Shown: positions 1-9,461, counted from the first letter of the stretch. The stretch is DNA of 64,000 nucleotides from JBCBGF01 sp039820585 (GCA_039820585.1 JBCBPV010000007.1:20531-84530), one strand, 5' to 3'. The notes: generated from the letters alone by a model not told the origin. Numbers and translations are program-made.

Positions 1-747
1 ATGCTGGGCGCGCTGAGCTGCCCGTTCGGCACGGGGCATATGGGCGTCACGGCGGAAAACGTCGCCGATGAACATCAGATCAACCGAGACATGCAGGATG
101 CCTTTGCCCTTGAAAGCCAGACACGCGCGGCCATGGCCATCGGCGAAGGGCGGTTCTCAAGCCAGATCGTCCCGATTGAGGTGCGCGTGAAGCGCGATAC
201 GGTGGCGTTTGACACCGATGAACACCCCAAGGCCACGTCGATGGAAAAACTGGGCAGTTTGCGCCCGGTCTTTCGCAAAGACGGGTCTGTCACCGCGGGA
301 AACGCCTCTGGCATCAACGATGGGGCCGCGGCGGTCGTGCTGGCCCGGGCCGAGGCGGCCGAGGCCGCGGGGCTAAAACCGCGCGCACGGTTCCTGGGAT
401 ACGCCCATGCGGGCGTGCGCCCCGAGGTGATGGGCATCGGCCCGGTTCCCGCGGTCGAGCGTTTGATGGAGAAGATCGGCCTCAGCGTGGACGACTTCGA
501 TGTCATCGAATCGAACGAGGCGTTTGCCGCCCAGGCGCTGGCCGTCAGCCAAGGGCTGGGCTTTGATGCAGCAAAGGTCAATCCCAATGGCGGGGCCATT
601 GCACTGGGTCATCCCGTTGGCGCCACCGGGGCCATCCTGGCCGTCAAAACGATCTATGAACTTGAGCGGACAGGCGGCAAACGCGGCCTTGTCACCATGT
701 GCATCGGCGGCGGTCAGGGCATTGCCATCGCCTTGGAAACCGTCTGA
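1..747 (+). CDS. Acetyl-CoA acetyltransferase/acyltransferase (thiolase), 3' part
   Basis: This is the C-terminal part of a thiolase, which condenses or cleaves acyl-CoA (acetoacetyl-CoA formation or the last step of beta-oxidation). Counting from the first base, the sequence shows the NEAF motif at residues 172-175, the catalytic His (H204) in ALGHPVGATGA, and the second catalytic Cys (C234) in CIGGGQG. The N-terminal nucleophilic Cys domain is missing, and GHMGVTAENVA near the start is internal in this family, so the gene begins upstream of the window; the Met at base 1 is not the true start. Whether it is biosynthetic (PhaA-like) or degradative (FadA-like) cannot be told from this fragment. 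Its stop lies 81 bp before the histidine kinase gene. Confidence 0.93.
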   Translation: MLGALSCPFGTGHMGVTAENVADEHQINRDMQDAFALESQTRAAMAIGEGRFSSQIVPIEVRVKRDTVAFDTDEHPKATSMEKLGSLRPVFRKDGSVTAGNASGINDGAAAVVLARAEAAEAAGLKPRARFLGYAHAGVRPEVMGIGPVPAVERLMEKIGLSVDDFDVIESNEAFAAQALAVSQGLGFDAAKVNPNGGAIALGHPVGATGAILAVKTIYELERTGGKRGLVTMCIGGGQGIAIALETV

Positions 748-828
748 TCCCACACGCCCTGTCGGCGATTAAGGACATGTTTACCCCTCCGGCCGAAAGA
801 TGGCGCCAAGCCGCAATGACCGGAGAGA

Positions 829-3000
829 ATGATGCAAACGACCGAGTGGTTTCCCGATGACTTGCGGACCCGCCTCGCCGCGGAACGCGCAATGGTGCAA
901 AAGCAGTCGGAACTGGCCGCTGCCAATTCCAAGATCGCGGCCCATGCCCGGCAACTGACCGAAAAGGTCATCGAAAGCCGGTCCGAGATTGCCCTTGTCC
1001 GGTCCGAGGCGGAAACGCTGCGCGACGAAAACCAGGTGGTGCGCCAAGACCTGGAACAGGCGCACAGCGCGATGCAGATCGCCGAACGCCGCCTGTGGGA
1101 ATCGCTGGAAACCATTCAAGACGGGTTCGCGGTGTTTGACACCGACGACCGGCTGATTGCAGCCAACCGGGCGTTTCTGGCACCGTTTGGCGACCTGGAA
1201 GACGTGCGCATCGGGGCGTATTTCATCGAAATCGTGCGGCTCGCCGCCGAAGAGGGCTTGATCGACTGCGACGGTCAGACCATCGACGATTGGGTCGATG
1301 CCATGATTGCGCGCTGGTCGGATGAAGATCGCAAGCCCCTGACGCTGCGGTTTTACAACGATACCTTCATCCGCATCGTCGAACGCCGCACGCGGGACGG
1401 CGATATGGTTATGCTGGCCGTCGACATCACCGAATCCATGGCCCGCGAACGCGAACTGGACGAAGCGCGGCGCAAGGCCGAGGCGGCGAGCCGCGCGAAA
1501 TCGGCCTTCCTCGCCAATATGAGCCACGAGATTCGCACACCCATGAACGGTGTTCTCGCAATGGCAGAGTTAATGGCAGAGAGTGAGCTGAACTCTGAAC
1601 AGAGGCTTTACCTCGATACGATCCGCAATTCGGGTGAGGCGCTCTTGGTCATCATCAACGACGTGCTCGACTACAGCCGGATTGAGGCTGGCAAACTATC
1701 GTTGTCGCCGGCACCGTTTGATCTGGAACGCTCGATCAATGACGTCATGCTCTTGTTGCAACCCTCGGCCCGCGACAAGGGCATCGACCTTCTGCTCGAC
1801 TATGACATGTTCCTGCCCACGGATTTCGTCGGCGATTCAGGGCGCATGCGTCAGGTTCTGACGAACCTCGTCGGCAATGCGGTGAAGTTCACCGAAAAGG
1901 GGCACGTTCTGGTCCGTGCGGTTGGCCTGCCCGGCATCAACCCCGAAAGCTACCGCATCCATATCGTGGTCGAGGACACGGGCATCGGCATCCCGGCGAA
2001 TATGCGCGACCATATCTTTGGAGAGTTCAATCAGGTCGAGGACCAGATGAACCGCGCTTTTGATGGCACCGGCCTGGGCCTTCCGATCTCAAAACAGCTT
2101 GTGACGATGATGGGCGGCGAGATCTGGGTGGATTCGATCGAAGGCCAGGGATCATCTTTTGGCTTCCACATCACCCTGCCATGTGTAGCCAACACCGAAG
2201 TGAACATGCCCGACATCCCCGATTGGGTCGACCGGGTTGCCATCATCGATTCCAACCCGGTCAGCCAGGCATTGTTGAACAAACAACTCACCGCTGTCGG
2301 CCTGACCCCGCAGACCGTGGTGGAAGGGACATTCACTCCCGACAAACCGTGGGGGCCGCGCGACATTGTGTTCACAGCGCAAGACCCAGATGCCGCGGCG
2401 GCCGGTGAAGCCCCCGCGGCGACCTTCGTGATGTGCCAGGGCCCTGTCGCCCCGAACAATGTGCTGCCCGAGCACGCGCAATATGTCGTCCAGCCGTTTC
2501 TGCGGCATGAGCTGCTGGACCGGATCGCCACCCTGCCCCCGGTCGCGCCGGAACCAGAGGCGGCACTGGCGCCGGTTGACGAACAGCAGCCGCCCAAACG
2601 GTTGCAGGTGCTGGCGGCCGAGGACAACAAGACCAACCAGCTGGTCCTGCGGAAGCTGTTGAAGACCTTCGACATCGATCTGAAGATCACGGAAAACGGC
2701 CGCGAAACCGTCGCCGCCTATCGCGAGGCGCGGCCCGACATCCTGCTGACCGATATCTCGATGCCGCTGATGGATGGCAAAGACGCCGCCCGCGAAATCC
2801 GCGCCTATGAACGCGCCCACGACCTGCCACCGATCCCAATTGTCGCGATGACCGCGCACACGGGCGAGGAAGCCGCCGCTGACATCCGCGCGGCGGGCAT
2901 CGACCATTGCCTGACAAAACCCCTGCGCCGCGATGAATTGGCCGACCACATCCGCGCAGCGGCACCGGACGGCGAACTGCCATTGACCGCGGATGCTTGA
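829..3000 (+). CDS. Hybrid sensor histidine kinase/response regulator, 723 aa
   Basis: A cytoplasmic-looking hybrid sensor kinase with no membrane segment or signal peptide. Domains in order: a coiled coil (about 15-90), a PAS-like domain (about 90-205), HisKA with the H-box MSHEIRTPMNG (phospho-His H233), and HATPase with DTGIGIP and GTGLGLPIS boxes (to about 455). A receiver-like segment of about 465-570 follows, then a true receiver (about 585-710) whose phospho-acceptor is D642 in LLTDISMPLMDG, with the conserved Lys in LTKPL. The middle segment begins like a receiver (VAIIDSNPVSQALL) but shows no phosphorylatable Asp, so it looks degenerate. GGAGAG stands just before two consecutive ATGs; the first was chosen. 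The signal sensed and the partner are unknown. Confidence 0.92.
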   Translation: MMQTTEWFPDDLRTRLAAERAMVQKQSELAAANSKIAAHARQLTEKVIESRSEIALVRSEAETLRDENQVVRQDLEQAHSAMQIAERRLWESLETIQDGFAVFDTDDRLIAANRAFLAPFGDLEDVRIGAYFIEIVRLAAEEGLIDCDGQTIDDWVDAMIARWSDEDRKPLTLRFYNDTFIRIVERRTRDGDMVMLAVDITESMARERELDEARRKAEAASRAKSAFLANMSHEIRTPMNGVLAMAELMAESELNSEQRLYLDTIRNSGEALLVIINDVLDYSRIEAGKLSLSPAPFDLERSINDVMLLLQPSARDKGIDLLLDYDMFLPTDFVGDSGRMRQVLTNLVGNAVKFTEKGHVLVRAVGLPGINPESYRIHIVVEDTGIGIPANMRDHIFGEFNQVEDQMNRAFDGTGLGLPISKQLVTMMGGEIWVDSIEGQGSSFGFHITLPCVANTEVNMPDIPDWVDRVAIIDSNPVSQALLNKQLTAVGLTPQTVVEGTFTPDKPWGPRDIVFTAQDPDAAAAGEAPAATFVMCQGPVAPNNVLPEHAQYVVQPFLRHELLDRIATLPPVAPEPEAALAPVDEQQPPKRLQVLAAEDNKTNQLVLRKLLKTFDIDLKITENGRETVAAYREARPDILLTDISMPLMDGKDAAREIRAYERAHDLPPIPIVAMTAHTGEEAAADIRAAGIDHCLTKPLRRDELADHIRAAAPDGELPLTADA

Positions 3001-3356
3001 GTGTGGGGCCACGTCGACGGCTTGCTTGCGGGTCTCTCTGGGGTTTGCCGTGTAGTCGAAACGGGCGCCACATGAGGCCAAAGTAGATTGTGGGGACAGA
3101 ACGACGGCTCAATGTGCAGGTATGGCGCCAGCTCGCGTGGTGGCACGACGCATCCGCGATCCGGGCACTCGGGTAGGCTAGAGCGGACCTTGATTGGGGC
3201 TGAAACGCTGTGTCGCGTAACTTCATCCGGTCTCTGTGATTGCGACGAGATACGGCAGCTTAATGAAATGCCGACCTGCGCCCGCTCCGCTTACAACTCT
3301 GACAGGGCGACAACATCGCGTTTCGCAACGCCTCAACCTCGGCTACCCTTCACCCC
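3001..3356. other. Spacer with no recognised gene
   Basis: These 356 bases separate the histidine kinase stop from the VOC gene. Two short frames cross into the VOC gene but resemble nothing and have no ribosome-binding site. I see no clear terminator, tRNA or repeat. Confidence 0.5.
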
Positions 3357-3797
3357 ATGGACCAAACCCGAGGTTTCCGCCCCCGCGCGATCGGCGAGAT
3401 TGCCATTCGCTGTACCGACATGGAGGGAATGTGCGCCTTCTACGGCGAGACGCTGGGCCTGGAACGCCTGCCGGGGAACTTGAGCGACGACATCGTCTTT
3501 TTCCGGATCAGTGAGGGAGTTGCGGGTCACACAACCGTCCTTGCGCTGTTTCGCGCCGCGCCGGACAGTGTGGTCCCGCAAACGGGTGCCGGTTCATCGC
3601 TGCACCATATTGCGCTGTCGCTGCCCTATGCCGAGCAAGAGGCCGCGATGGCGTGGTATCACCGCATCGGCCAGTCTTACACGGTGCAAATCTTCGACTG
3701 GGTCGGCTGGCGCGGCGTGTTTACCAAAGATCCCGAAGGCAACACCGTTGAGTTGGTGGCCTTCGACCCATCGCTTTTGGTCAGCCCAGAGCCTTAG
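3357..3797 (+). CDS. VOC (glyoxalase/bleomycin-resistance/dioxygenase) superfamily protein, 146 aa
   Basis: A small single-domain protein of the vicinal oxygen chelate fold. It has the typical pattern of a paired beta-alpha-beta-beta-beta module: IGEIAIRCTDMEGMCAFYGETLG at the start, SSLHHIALSLP in the middle, and a C-terminal FTKDPEGNTVELVAFD. The EGN-E motif carries the usual metal-ligand Glu, and the His in LHHIALS is another candidate ligand. The family includes glyoxalase I, extradiol dioxygenases and antibiotic-binding proteins, so the substrate cannot be assigned. The ATG has no strong Shine-Dalgarno in front of it. It looks monocistronic, with yaaA convergent downstream. Confidence 0.82.
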   Translation: MDQTRGFRPRAIGEIAIRCTDMEGMCAFYGETLGLERLPGNLSDDIVFFRISEGVAGHTTVLALFRAAPDSVVPQTGAGSSLHHIALSLPYAEQEAAMAWYHRIGQSYTVQIFDWVGWRGVFTKDPEGNTVELVAFDPSLLVSPEP

Positions 3798-3883
3798 AGC
3801 ATCATCGGCTCAGGTGGCAACACGCGTCGCCATTTGCACGCGCGCCGCGGGCATGGGGCATCCCGAGCCCCCCGGAAACCGCC

Positions 3884-4660
3884 CTACGCTGCCTCGGGAT
3901 AGTCCCGCACAAAGACAGGCGAAGTAGCACTCGACCGCGCGGGATCATAGGCGTAGCCACCCGTGTCGAAATCCCGCAGCCCGGCGGGATCGGTCAGCCG
4001 ACGTTCCACCACGAACCGCGCCATCGCCCCGCGCGCCTTTTTCGCGAAAAAGCTGACCGTCTTTGCCGTGCCGTCCCGCTCTTCCAGAAAGACCGGCGTG
4101 ATCACATCAAGGCCCAGCGCCTCGACGGCCACCGCGCCGAAATACTCCTGGCTCGCACAGTTCACCAGCGCCTGCGCGCCGACAGCCCCGGCATCTGCCC
4201 GCAGGCTTTTGGCAATCTCTTTGCCCCAGAAGTCATAAAGCGAGGCGCCACGCCGGGTCTTCAAACGACTGCCCATCTCCAGCCGGTAGGGCTGGATCGC
4301 ATCGCGCGGACGCAGCACACCATAAAGGCCCGACAGGATCCGCAGGTGATCCTGCGCCCAGTCCATCGCATCCTCATCGAGCGAGGCGGCATCAAGCCCC
4401 ACATATGTGTCGCCCGCAAACGCGCGCACGGCGGGGCGCGTGTCGCCGCCCGAAGGCGTCGCCGCGAACGCCTTGAACCGGTCGCGGTTCAGCCGGGCCA
4501 GATCATCGGACAGGTCCATCATGGACCTCAGTTTGCCCAACGTCAGTTGCCGCGCGTGCCCGGCCAGGCGCACAGCCTCGGCCTGGAATTGCGGCGCGGA
4601 TTGGGGCATCTCGACCTCGGACCAATCCAAACGTTTCGCAGGTGATACGACCACCAGCAT
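3884..4660 (-). CDS. yaaA: Peroxide stress protein YaaA (DUF328/UPF0246), 258 aa
   Basis: YaaA family protein. In E. coli the homologue limits intracellular free iron and oxidative damage during peroxide stress. The N-terminal signature LVVVSPAKRLDW is present, as are LGKLRSMMDLSDDLARLN and a middle FAGDTYVGLDA segment, and the length matches the usual 255-260 aa. An in-frame extension reaches 4846, but it runs into the 3' end of recQ. I chose the ATG at 4660 because GGGGGA lies about 8 bases upstream; the ATG at 4666 is too close to that site. The true recQ stop (4714) is 53 bp away on the same strand, so co-transcription behind recQ is possible. Confidence 0.93.
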   Translation of the reverse strand: MLVVVSPAKRLDWSEVEMPQSAPQFQAEAVRLAGHARQLTLGKLRSMMDLSDDLARLNRDRFKAFAATPSGGDTRPAVRAFAGDTYVGLDAASLDEDAMDWAQDHLRILSGLYGVLRPRDAIQPYRLEMGSRLKTRRGASLYDFWGKEIAKSLRADAGAVGAQALVNCASQEYFGAVAVEALGLDVITPVFLEERDGTAKTVSFFAKKARGAMARFVVERRLTDPAGLRDFDTGGYAYDPARSSATSPVFVRDYPEAA

Positions 4661-4713
4661 GTGCATTTCCCCCGTATTTATTGATCCGTAACCTATCGCG
4701 CTGCCACCGGGCC

Positions 4714-6753
4714 TCAAGCCTCGCGCAGCACTTCCAGAAATGCAGGGCCAAACCGGTCGGCCCGCCGGTCGCCCAGAAGCCGCGCCAAGGCGCCCGGATC
4801 GGTGGGCCGCATCTGTGCCACGCGCGCCAGAAGAGACGCTGAACAACTGAGCGGTTTGTCATGCCCGGTCTCGCCCCGCGCCAGTTGCGCCTGCACTTCC
4901 ATCAGCCGGTCATAGACCACGCCCTCATCCCGGCCCGCCAGCTTCCGGCGTGAGGGGTGCTGTTCCTCAACCGCATCCCCAGTGATCACTTCTAGAAATG
5001 CCGCGCCGTAGCGTTCCAGCTTCTTCGCGCCCACCCCGCTGATCCGGGCCATTGAATCCAGGCTGTCGGGCCGGGTTTCGGCCATCTCGATCAACGTACG
5101 GTCGGGGAAAATCACGTAGGCCGGCACCCGCTGCGCCTCGGCCAATGCACGACGCTTGGCCTTGAGCGCAGACAGCAGCGGCGCGTCTTCTTCCGACACC
5201 AGCGTCTTGACCACGGGCCGCGACACCGCCTTGCGGATCTCGTCGCGGCGCAGCGTGACCTGCGCCTCGCCCTTCAGCACGGGCCGCGCGCCTTCGGTCA
5301 TCCGCAGGGCCCCGTGGCGTTCGGGATCGGGGCGCACCAGGTCATGGCCCATCATCTGGCGGAACACGGCCTGCCACTGGCGTTTGTCCAGCTCGCGACC
5401 GACGCCGTAGGTTGGCAATTGGTCATGGCCCCGGGCGCGGATCTTTTCGGTATCGGCGCCCAGCAGAATGTCGATCAGATGGCCGGTGCCAAACCATTCG
5501 CCGGTGCGCAGGATCGCCGACAGGGCCATGCGCACCGGTTGGGTGGCATCGAACGTCTCGGGCGGGGTGGCGCAGAGATCGCAATTGCCGCAGGGCTCTG
5601 CCGCTTCGCCGAAATACCCCAGTAGCGTGACCCGCCGGCATTCCAGAGCCTCGGCCAATCCAAGCAGCGCATTGAGTCGGCCGTGATCGGCGGCCTTGCG
5701 TTCGGCCGGGGCGAGCCCTTCGTCGATCTGGCTGCGGCGCAAGCGGATGTCGTCGGCCCCATAGAGCGTCATGGTGTCAGCGGGCGCGCCATCGCGGCCC
5801 GCGCGGCCAATCTCTTGATAATACGCTTCAATCGACTTGGGCAGATCAGCATGGGCGACCCAGCGAATATCCGGCTTGTCGATGCCCATCCCGAAGGCCA
5901 CGGTCGCGACCACAATCAATCCGTCTTCCCGCTGAAATCGCGCTTCAACATCACGCCTTGGCCCCGGCTCCATCCCACCGTGATAGTGGCAGGCCGAATG
6001 CCCCGCCTCTCGCAGCGCACCTGCCAGCGTTTCGGTCTTGGCCCGCGTGCCGCAATAGACGATGCCGGACTGGCCTTTGCGCGCGGCGGCGAATTCCAGG
6101 ATCTGCTGGCGCGGTTTGTCTTTGGCGGTGAAGGCCAGCGTGATGTTGGGGCGATCAAAGCCGCGCAGGAACGTCTCGGGCTGTTCCCCATCGAACAGGC
6201 GCGTGACGATTTCCTCGCGCGTTTCGGCATCCGCGGTCGCGGTAAAGGCAGCCAAAGGCACGCCCAGCGACCGGCGCAGCTCACCAATGCGCAGGTAATC
6301 GGGGCGGAAGTCGTGGCCCCATTGGCTGACGCAATGCGCCTCATCCACCGCGATCAGGCCCACGCCTGCGCGGCGCAGCAAGGGGATCGTCCCGCCAGAG
6401 CCCAGACGCTCGGGCGCCATGTAAAGAAGCTTCAGCTCGCCGGCGTTCAGCGCCTGGAACACAGCGTCCGTCTCTTCCTCGGTATTGCCGGAGGTCAGCG
6501 CGCCCGCGGCCACCCCCGCCTCGCGCAGGGCGCGCACCTGATCCCGCATCAGCGCGATGAGCGGCGAGATCACAACCGTCACCCCCTCGCGGCACAGCGC
6601 AGGCAATTGGAAGCACAGCGATTTGCCGCCACCCGTGGGCATGATGGCCAGCGTGTTACGACCGGCCAGAACGGCATTGACCACCTCACCCTGTCCGGGG
6701 CGGAAGTCGTCAAAGCCGAAAACGGATTGTAAAAGATCGCGCGGCGCGGCCAT
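4714..6753 (-). CDS. recQ: ATP-dependent DNA helicase RecQ, 679 aa
   Basis: A 3'-5' DNA helicase acting in recombination and fork repair. It has Walker A (MPTGGGKS, residues 39-45), the DEAH box (137-140) followed by the RecQ-specific aromatic-rich loop CVSQWGHDFRPDY, and the helicase C domain with VATVAFGMGIDKPDIRWVAH and EIGRAGRDG. The RQC zinc site is CR...CGNCDLC (about 365-395), and an HRDC domain follows (about 520-605). About 70 residues beyond the HRDC end in LGDRRADRFGPAFLEVLREA, which repeats the AFLEV element of the HRDC and suggests a second, shorter HRDC-like unit. At 679 aa it is longer than the E. coli enzyme (about 610). The ATG at 6753 begins directly with the conserved N-terminus. 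Confidence 0.96.
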   Translation of the reverse strand: MAAPRDLLQSVFGFDDFRPGQGEVVNAVLAGRNTLAIMPTGGGKSLCFQLPALCREGVTVVISPLIALMRDQVRALREAGVAAGALTSGNTEEETDAVFQALNAGELKLLYMAPERLGSGGTIPLLRRAGVGLIAVDEAHCVSQWGHDFRPDYLRIGELRRSLGVPLAAFTATADAETREEIVTRLFDGEQPETFLRGFDRPNITLAFTAKDKPRQQILEFAAARKGQSGIVYCGTRAKTETLAGALREAGHSACHYHGGMEPGPRRDVEARFQREDGLIVVATVAFGMGIDKPDIRWVAHADLPKSIEAYYQEIGRAGRDGAPADTMTLYGADDIRLRRSQIDEGLAPAERKAADHGRLNALLGLAEALECRRVTLLGYFGEAAEPCGNCDLCATPPETFDATQPVRMALSAILRTGEWFGTGHLIDILLGADTEKIRARGHDQLPTYGVGRELDKRQWQAVFRQMMGHDLVRPDPERHGALRMTEGARPVLKGEAQVTLRRDEIRKAVSRPVVKTLVSEEDAPLLSALKAKRRALAEAQRVPAYVIFPDRTLIEMAETRPDSLDSMARISGVGAKKLERYGAAFLEVITGDAVEEQHPSRRKLAGRDEGVVYDRLMEVQAQLARGETGHDKPLSCSASLLARVAQMRPTDPGALARLLGDRRADRFGPAFLEVLREA

Positions 6754-6835
6754 GTCACCTGTCAGATTTGGTTCAAACTGCTCGTGTTTTGCTGAACCAT
6801 CTCACATGAAGAATCGGTGAACAACCGCGAAGCGG

Positions 6836-7126
6836 TCAGACCAGGGCGCGGTAGAGATCGGGCAGGATGAAATCGCGCAGGGCGATGATCACGAGGAAGG
6901 CCACCAGGGGCGCCAGATCGAGGCCACCCGTGTTGGGCAAAAACCGCCGGATTGGGGTGTAAATCGGCTCCAGCAAACGGTTCAGACCGTCCCAGATTTG
7001 TGCCACCAGCGGCTGGTGCAGGTTCAGCACCTGGAATGAGATCAGCCAACTGAACACGATGTGGACGATCATGATAAAGAAAGCCACGTCGAGCAGCATG
7101 TCGAGAATGCCGAAAAGTGCGTTCAT
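6836..7126 (-). CDS. YggT family membrane protein, 96 aa
   Basis: A small inner-membrane protein with two hydrophobic segments (about residues 5-25 and 65-90) flanking a loop with the family hallmark LLEPIYTPIRRFLP. YggT-domain proteins have been linked to osmotic shock tolerance and, in cyanobacteria and plastids, to nucleoid or membrane organisation; the function here is unknown. The frame continues upstream to 7261, but the ATG at 7126 has AAGGAG at a usable distance and gives the standard length. A short inverted repeat (ACCGC-GAA-GCGGT, 6824-6836) overlaps the stop codon. The gene is divergent from the transporter at 7261 and lies upstream of recQ on the same strand. Confidence 0.88.
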   Translation of the reverse strand: MNALFGILDMLLDVAFFIMIVHIVFSWLISFQVLNLHQPLVAQIWDGLNRLLEPIYTPIRRFLPNTGGLDLAPLVAFLVIIALRDFILPDLYRALV

Positions 7127-7260
7127 GTTCAGGCGTCTCCTTGATCCGAAGGCTACACCTAAGCGCCCTATGAAGGCGTGACAACCCGCCCGATTAGCCG
7201 TTGCGCGTGGGCCTGCGCCCTGTCTTAGTTGCGAATGAAGGCGGCGATGCAGGCGGGCCA

Positions 7261-8601
7261 ATGGCAGAGATCTCGACCAGAAAGCGTATCTGGGGCTGGT
7301 TCTTCTTCGACTGGGCCAGCCAGCCGTACAACACCCTGCTGCTGACCTTCATCTTCGGGCCGTACATCAATGAGTTGATGGGCGATGGATCGGCGGCGCA
7401 GGCGGCATGGGGGTTTGGCATCGGCGCGGCGGGGATCACGATTGCGCTGATGGCGCCGGTTCTTGGCGCTTTGGCCGACACGTCCGGCACGCGCATGCGC
7501 TGGATCTGGATCTTCTCCGCGCTTTACGTCGTGGGCAGTGCGGGCCTGTGGCTGGCGGTGCCCGGCGACTACAACCTGGTGCTGGTTTTGGCCTTCTTTG
7601 CGCTGGGCCTTATCGGGATGGAGTTTGCGACGATCTTCACCAACTCGATGCTGCCCGATTTGGGCACGCCGGAAGAGATTGGGCGGATCTCGGGCAATGG
7701 CTGGGCGTTTGGCTATCTGGGCGGGCTGGTCGCATTGGTGATCATGCTGTTCTTCTTTGCGGAAAGTGCGGAGACAGGGAAGACCTTCCTGGGCCTTGAT
7801 CCCGCCTTCGGGCTGGATGCCGAGACGCGGCAAGGCACGCGATTTGTGGGGCCGCTGACCGCCTTGTGGTTCATCGTCTTCATGATCCCGTTTTTCATCT
7901 ACGTGCGCGACCCAAGGCCCACTGGCCATGTCAAAGGGGCGCTAAAACCCGCCCTCGCCGACCTGCGCCGCACGCTGCGCAGCTTGCCGGGGCGGCCGAG
8001 CTTGTTTGCCTATCTGGGGTCGTCGATGTTCTACCGCGATGCGCTGAACGGGATGTACACCTTTGGCGGCATCTATGCGGCGGGTGTCTTGGGGTGGAGC
8101 GTGGTGGATGTGGGCATCTTCGGCATCCTGGCGATCATCACCGGGGCGCTTTTTGCCTGGCTGGGCGGGCGCGCGGATGCGGCGTTCGGGCCAAAGCCCG
8201 TGATCACCGTCAGCATCCTGGCGCTGACGGCGGTGGCGATCACGATTATCTTTGTCTCGCCCACATCCGTTCTGGGGTTTGACGTCGCCGAAGGCTCCAC
8301 CCTGCCCAACATCGCCTTCTACATCGTCGGCGCGGTGATCGGGGCGGCGGGGGGATCGCTGCAAACCGCGAGCCGCACGATGATGGTGCGCCAGGCCGAC
8401 CCCAGCCGCATGACCGAAGCGTTTGGGCTGTATGCGCTGGCGGGCAAGGCGACATCGTTCCTGGCGCCCTTGTCCATCGGGATTGTCACCGCGACCACAG
8501 GCAGCCAACAATTGGGCGTGACCCCGCTGATCGTGCTTTTCGTGGTGGGGCTGATCCTGCTAGTCTGGGTAAAACCCAACGGAGATCGAGCAGCACAATG
8601 A
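7261..8601 (+). CDS. MFS transporter, UMF1 (Atg22-like) family, 446 aa
   Basis: A major-facilitator transporter of the UMF1/Atg22-like family in the inner membrane. The family start RIWGWFFFDWASQPYNTLLL is clear, and about 12 hydrophobic segments follow. The loop PDLGTPEEIGRISGNGWAFG and the late QTASRTMMVRQADPSRMTEAFGLY are typical of this group. The eukaryotic Atg22 relatives export amino acids from the vacuole, but the substrate of bacterial members is not known. A TTG at 7201 would add 20 residues with no family similarity; the ATG at 7261, preceded by AGGCGGG, gives the standard N-terminus. Its stop overlaps the mepA start (ATGA), so the two are translationally coupled. Confidence 0.9.
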   Translation: MAEISTRKRIWGWFFFDWASQPYNTLLLTFIFGPYINELMGDGSAAQAAWGFGIGAAGITIALMAPVLGALADTSGTRMRWIWIFSALYVVGSAGLWLAVPGDYNLVLVLAFFALGLIGMEFATIFTNSMLPDLGTPEEIGRISGNGWAFGYLGGLVALVIMLFFFAESAETGKTFLGLDPAFGLDAETRQGTRFVGPLTALWFIVFMIPFFIYVRDPRPTGHVKGALKPALADLRRTLRSLPGRPSLFAYLGSSMFYRDALNGMYTFGGIYAAGVLGWSVVDVGIFGILAIITGALFAWLGGRADAAFGPKPVITVSILALTAVAITIIFVSPTSVLGFDVAEGSTLPNIAFYIVGAVIGAAGGSLQTASRTMMVRQADPSRMTEAFGLYALAGKATSFLAPLSIGIVTATTGSQQLGVTPLIVLFVVGLILLVWVKPNGDRAAQ

Positions 8602-9461
8602 TCATCCGACTATTGCTGGCCATTGGTTTGGCCATGGCGTTACCTCAAGGTGTCGTGGCACAGTCGCTTGCCAAAGAGCTGTTTGGCGCAAAACGCGGGC
8701 CGTCCGAACACAGGCCTGCACCTTTTGGAGGATATGCCAAGGGTTGCATCGCAGGGGCACAGCAACTTCCCGAAACAGGCCCGACGTGGCAAGCCATGCG
8801 CCTGTCGCGCAACCGCAACTGGGGCCACCCCGAGGCCATTGCTTTCGTCCAGAGGCTATCGCGCTTTGCCGCAACGCAGCCGGGATGGAATGGCCTGTAT
8901 ATCGGTGACATGTCGCAGCCGCGCGGGGGGCCAATGCTGACCGGGCACCGTTCGCACCAGTCGGGGCTGGATATCGACGTTTGGATGCGGCCCGCCAACG
9001 ATCTGCGTCTGTCGCGGGGCACACGAGAGAATATCTCGTCTATCTCGATGCGCCGGCAACAAGGGGCGTTCGTCAACGACGACTGGACGCCTGCGCATCA
9101 CATGATCCTGAAAGCCGCCGCGAGCGATCCCGCCGTGGCGCGCATCTTTGTTTTCCCCGGCGCGAAAGTGCAGATGTGCCGCGATGCGCGCGGCGACCGG
9201 TCGTGGCTGCGCAAGATCCGGCCGTGGTGGGGGCATCACTATCATTTCCATGTGCGCCTGCACTGTCCCAGCAATGCCGGGGCTTGCGTCGAGCAGGCCC
9301 CGCCGCCGCCCGGCGATGGGTGCGCGGATGCCGAACAATGGGTGCGCAACATCCTGAACCCACCGCCACCCGACCCCAACGCCCCACCGCCCACGCCCAG
9401 GCGCGAACTGGTGATGGCCGACCTGCCGCGGCAATGCCAAACCGTTCTGTCGTCGCGCTAG
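8598..9461 (+). CDS. mepA: Penicillin-insensitive murein endopeptidase MepA, 287 aa
   Basis: A periplasmic LAS-family zinc peptidase that cleaves D-Ala-mDAP cross-links in peptidoglycan. It has a signal peptide (about 1-21, cut near VVAQ), the zinc motif GHRSHQSGLDIDVWM (H120 and D127 are the likely ligands) and the third-ligand block WWGHHYHFHVRL near residue 215. Several Cys (50, then CRDARG, LHCP, ACVEQ, GCADAEQ, RQCQ) suggest the disulphides known for MepA. The C-terminus is proline-rich. The start overlaps the transporter stop by 4 bases, and the 3' end overlaps the next gene by 28 bases, so the three genes form a tight operon. Confidence 0.94.
   Translation: MIIRLLLAIGLAMALPQGVVAQSLAKELFGAKRGPSEHRPAPFGGYAKGCIAGAQQLPETGPTWQAMRLSRNRNWGHPEAIAFVQRLSRFAATQPGWNGLYIGDMSQPRGGPMLTGHRSHQSGLDIDVWMRPANDLRLSRGTRENISSISMRRQQGAFVNDDWTPAHHMILKAAASDPAVARIFVFPGAKVQMCRDARGDRSWLRKIRPWWGHHYHFHVRLHCPSNAGACVEQAPPPPGDGCADAEQWVRNILNPPPPDPNAPPPTPRRELVMADLPRQCQTVLSSR

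Noticed and set aside
3088..3514. Two short plus-strand frames before and into the VOC gene
   Set aside because: They overlap the VOC gene in other frames, lack a ribosome-binding site and resemble nothing.
5683..6732. 349-codon plus-strand frame inside recQ
   Set aside because: Antisense to a clear RecQ helicase, no ribosome-binding site and no family pattern.
6773..6807. Short inverted repeat GGTTCA...TGAACC near the recQ start
   Set aside because: Only 6-bp arms with a long loop; no T-tract and no evidence of function.
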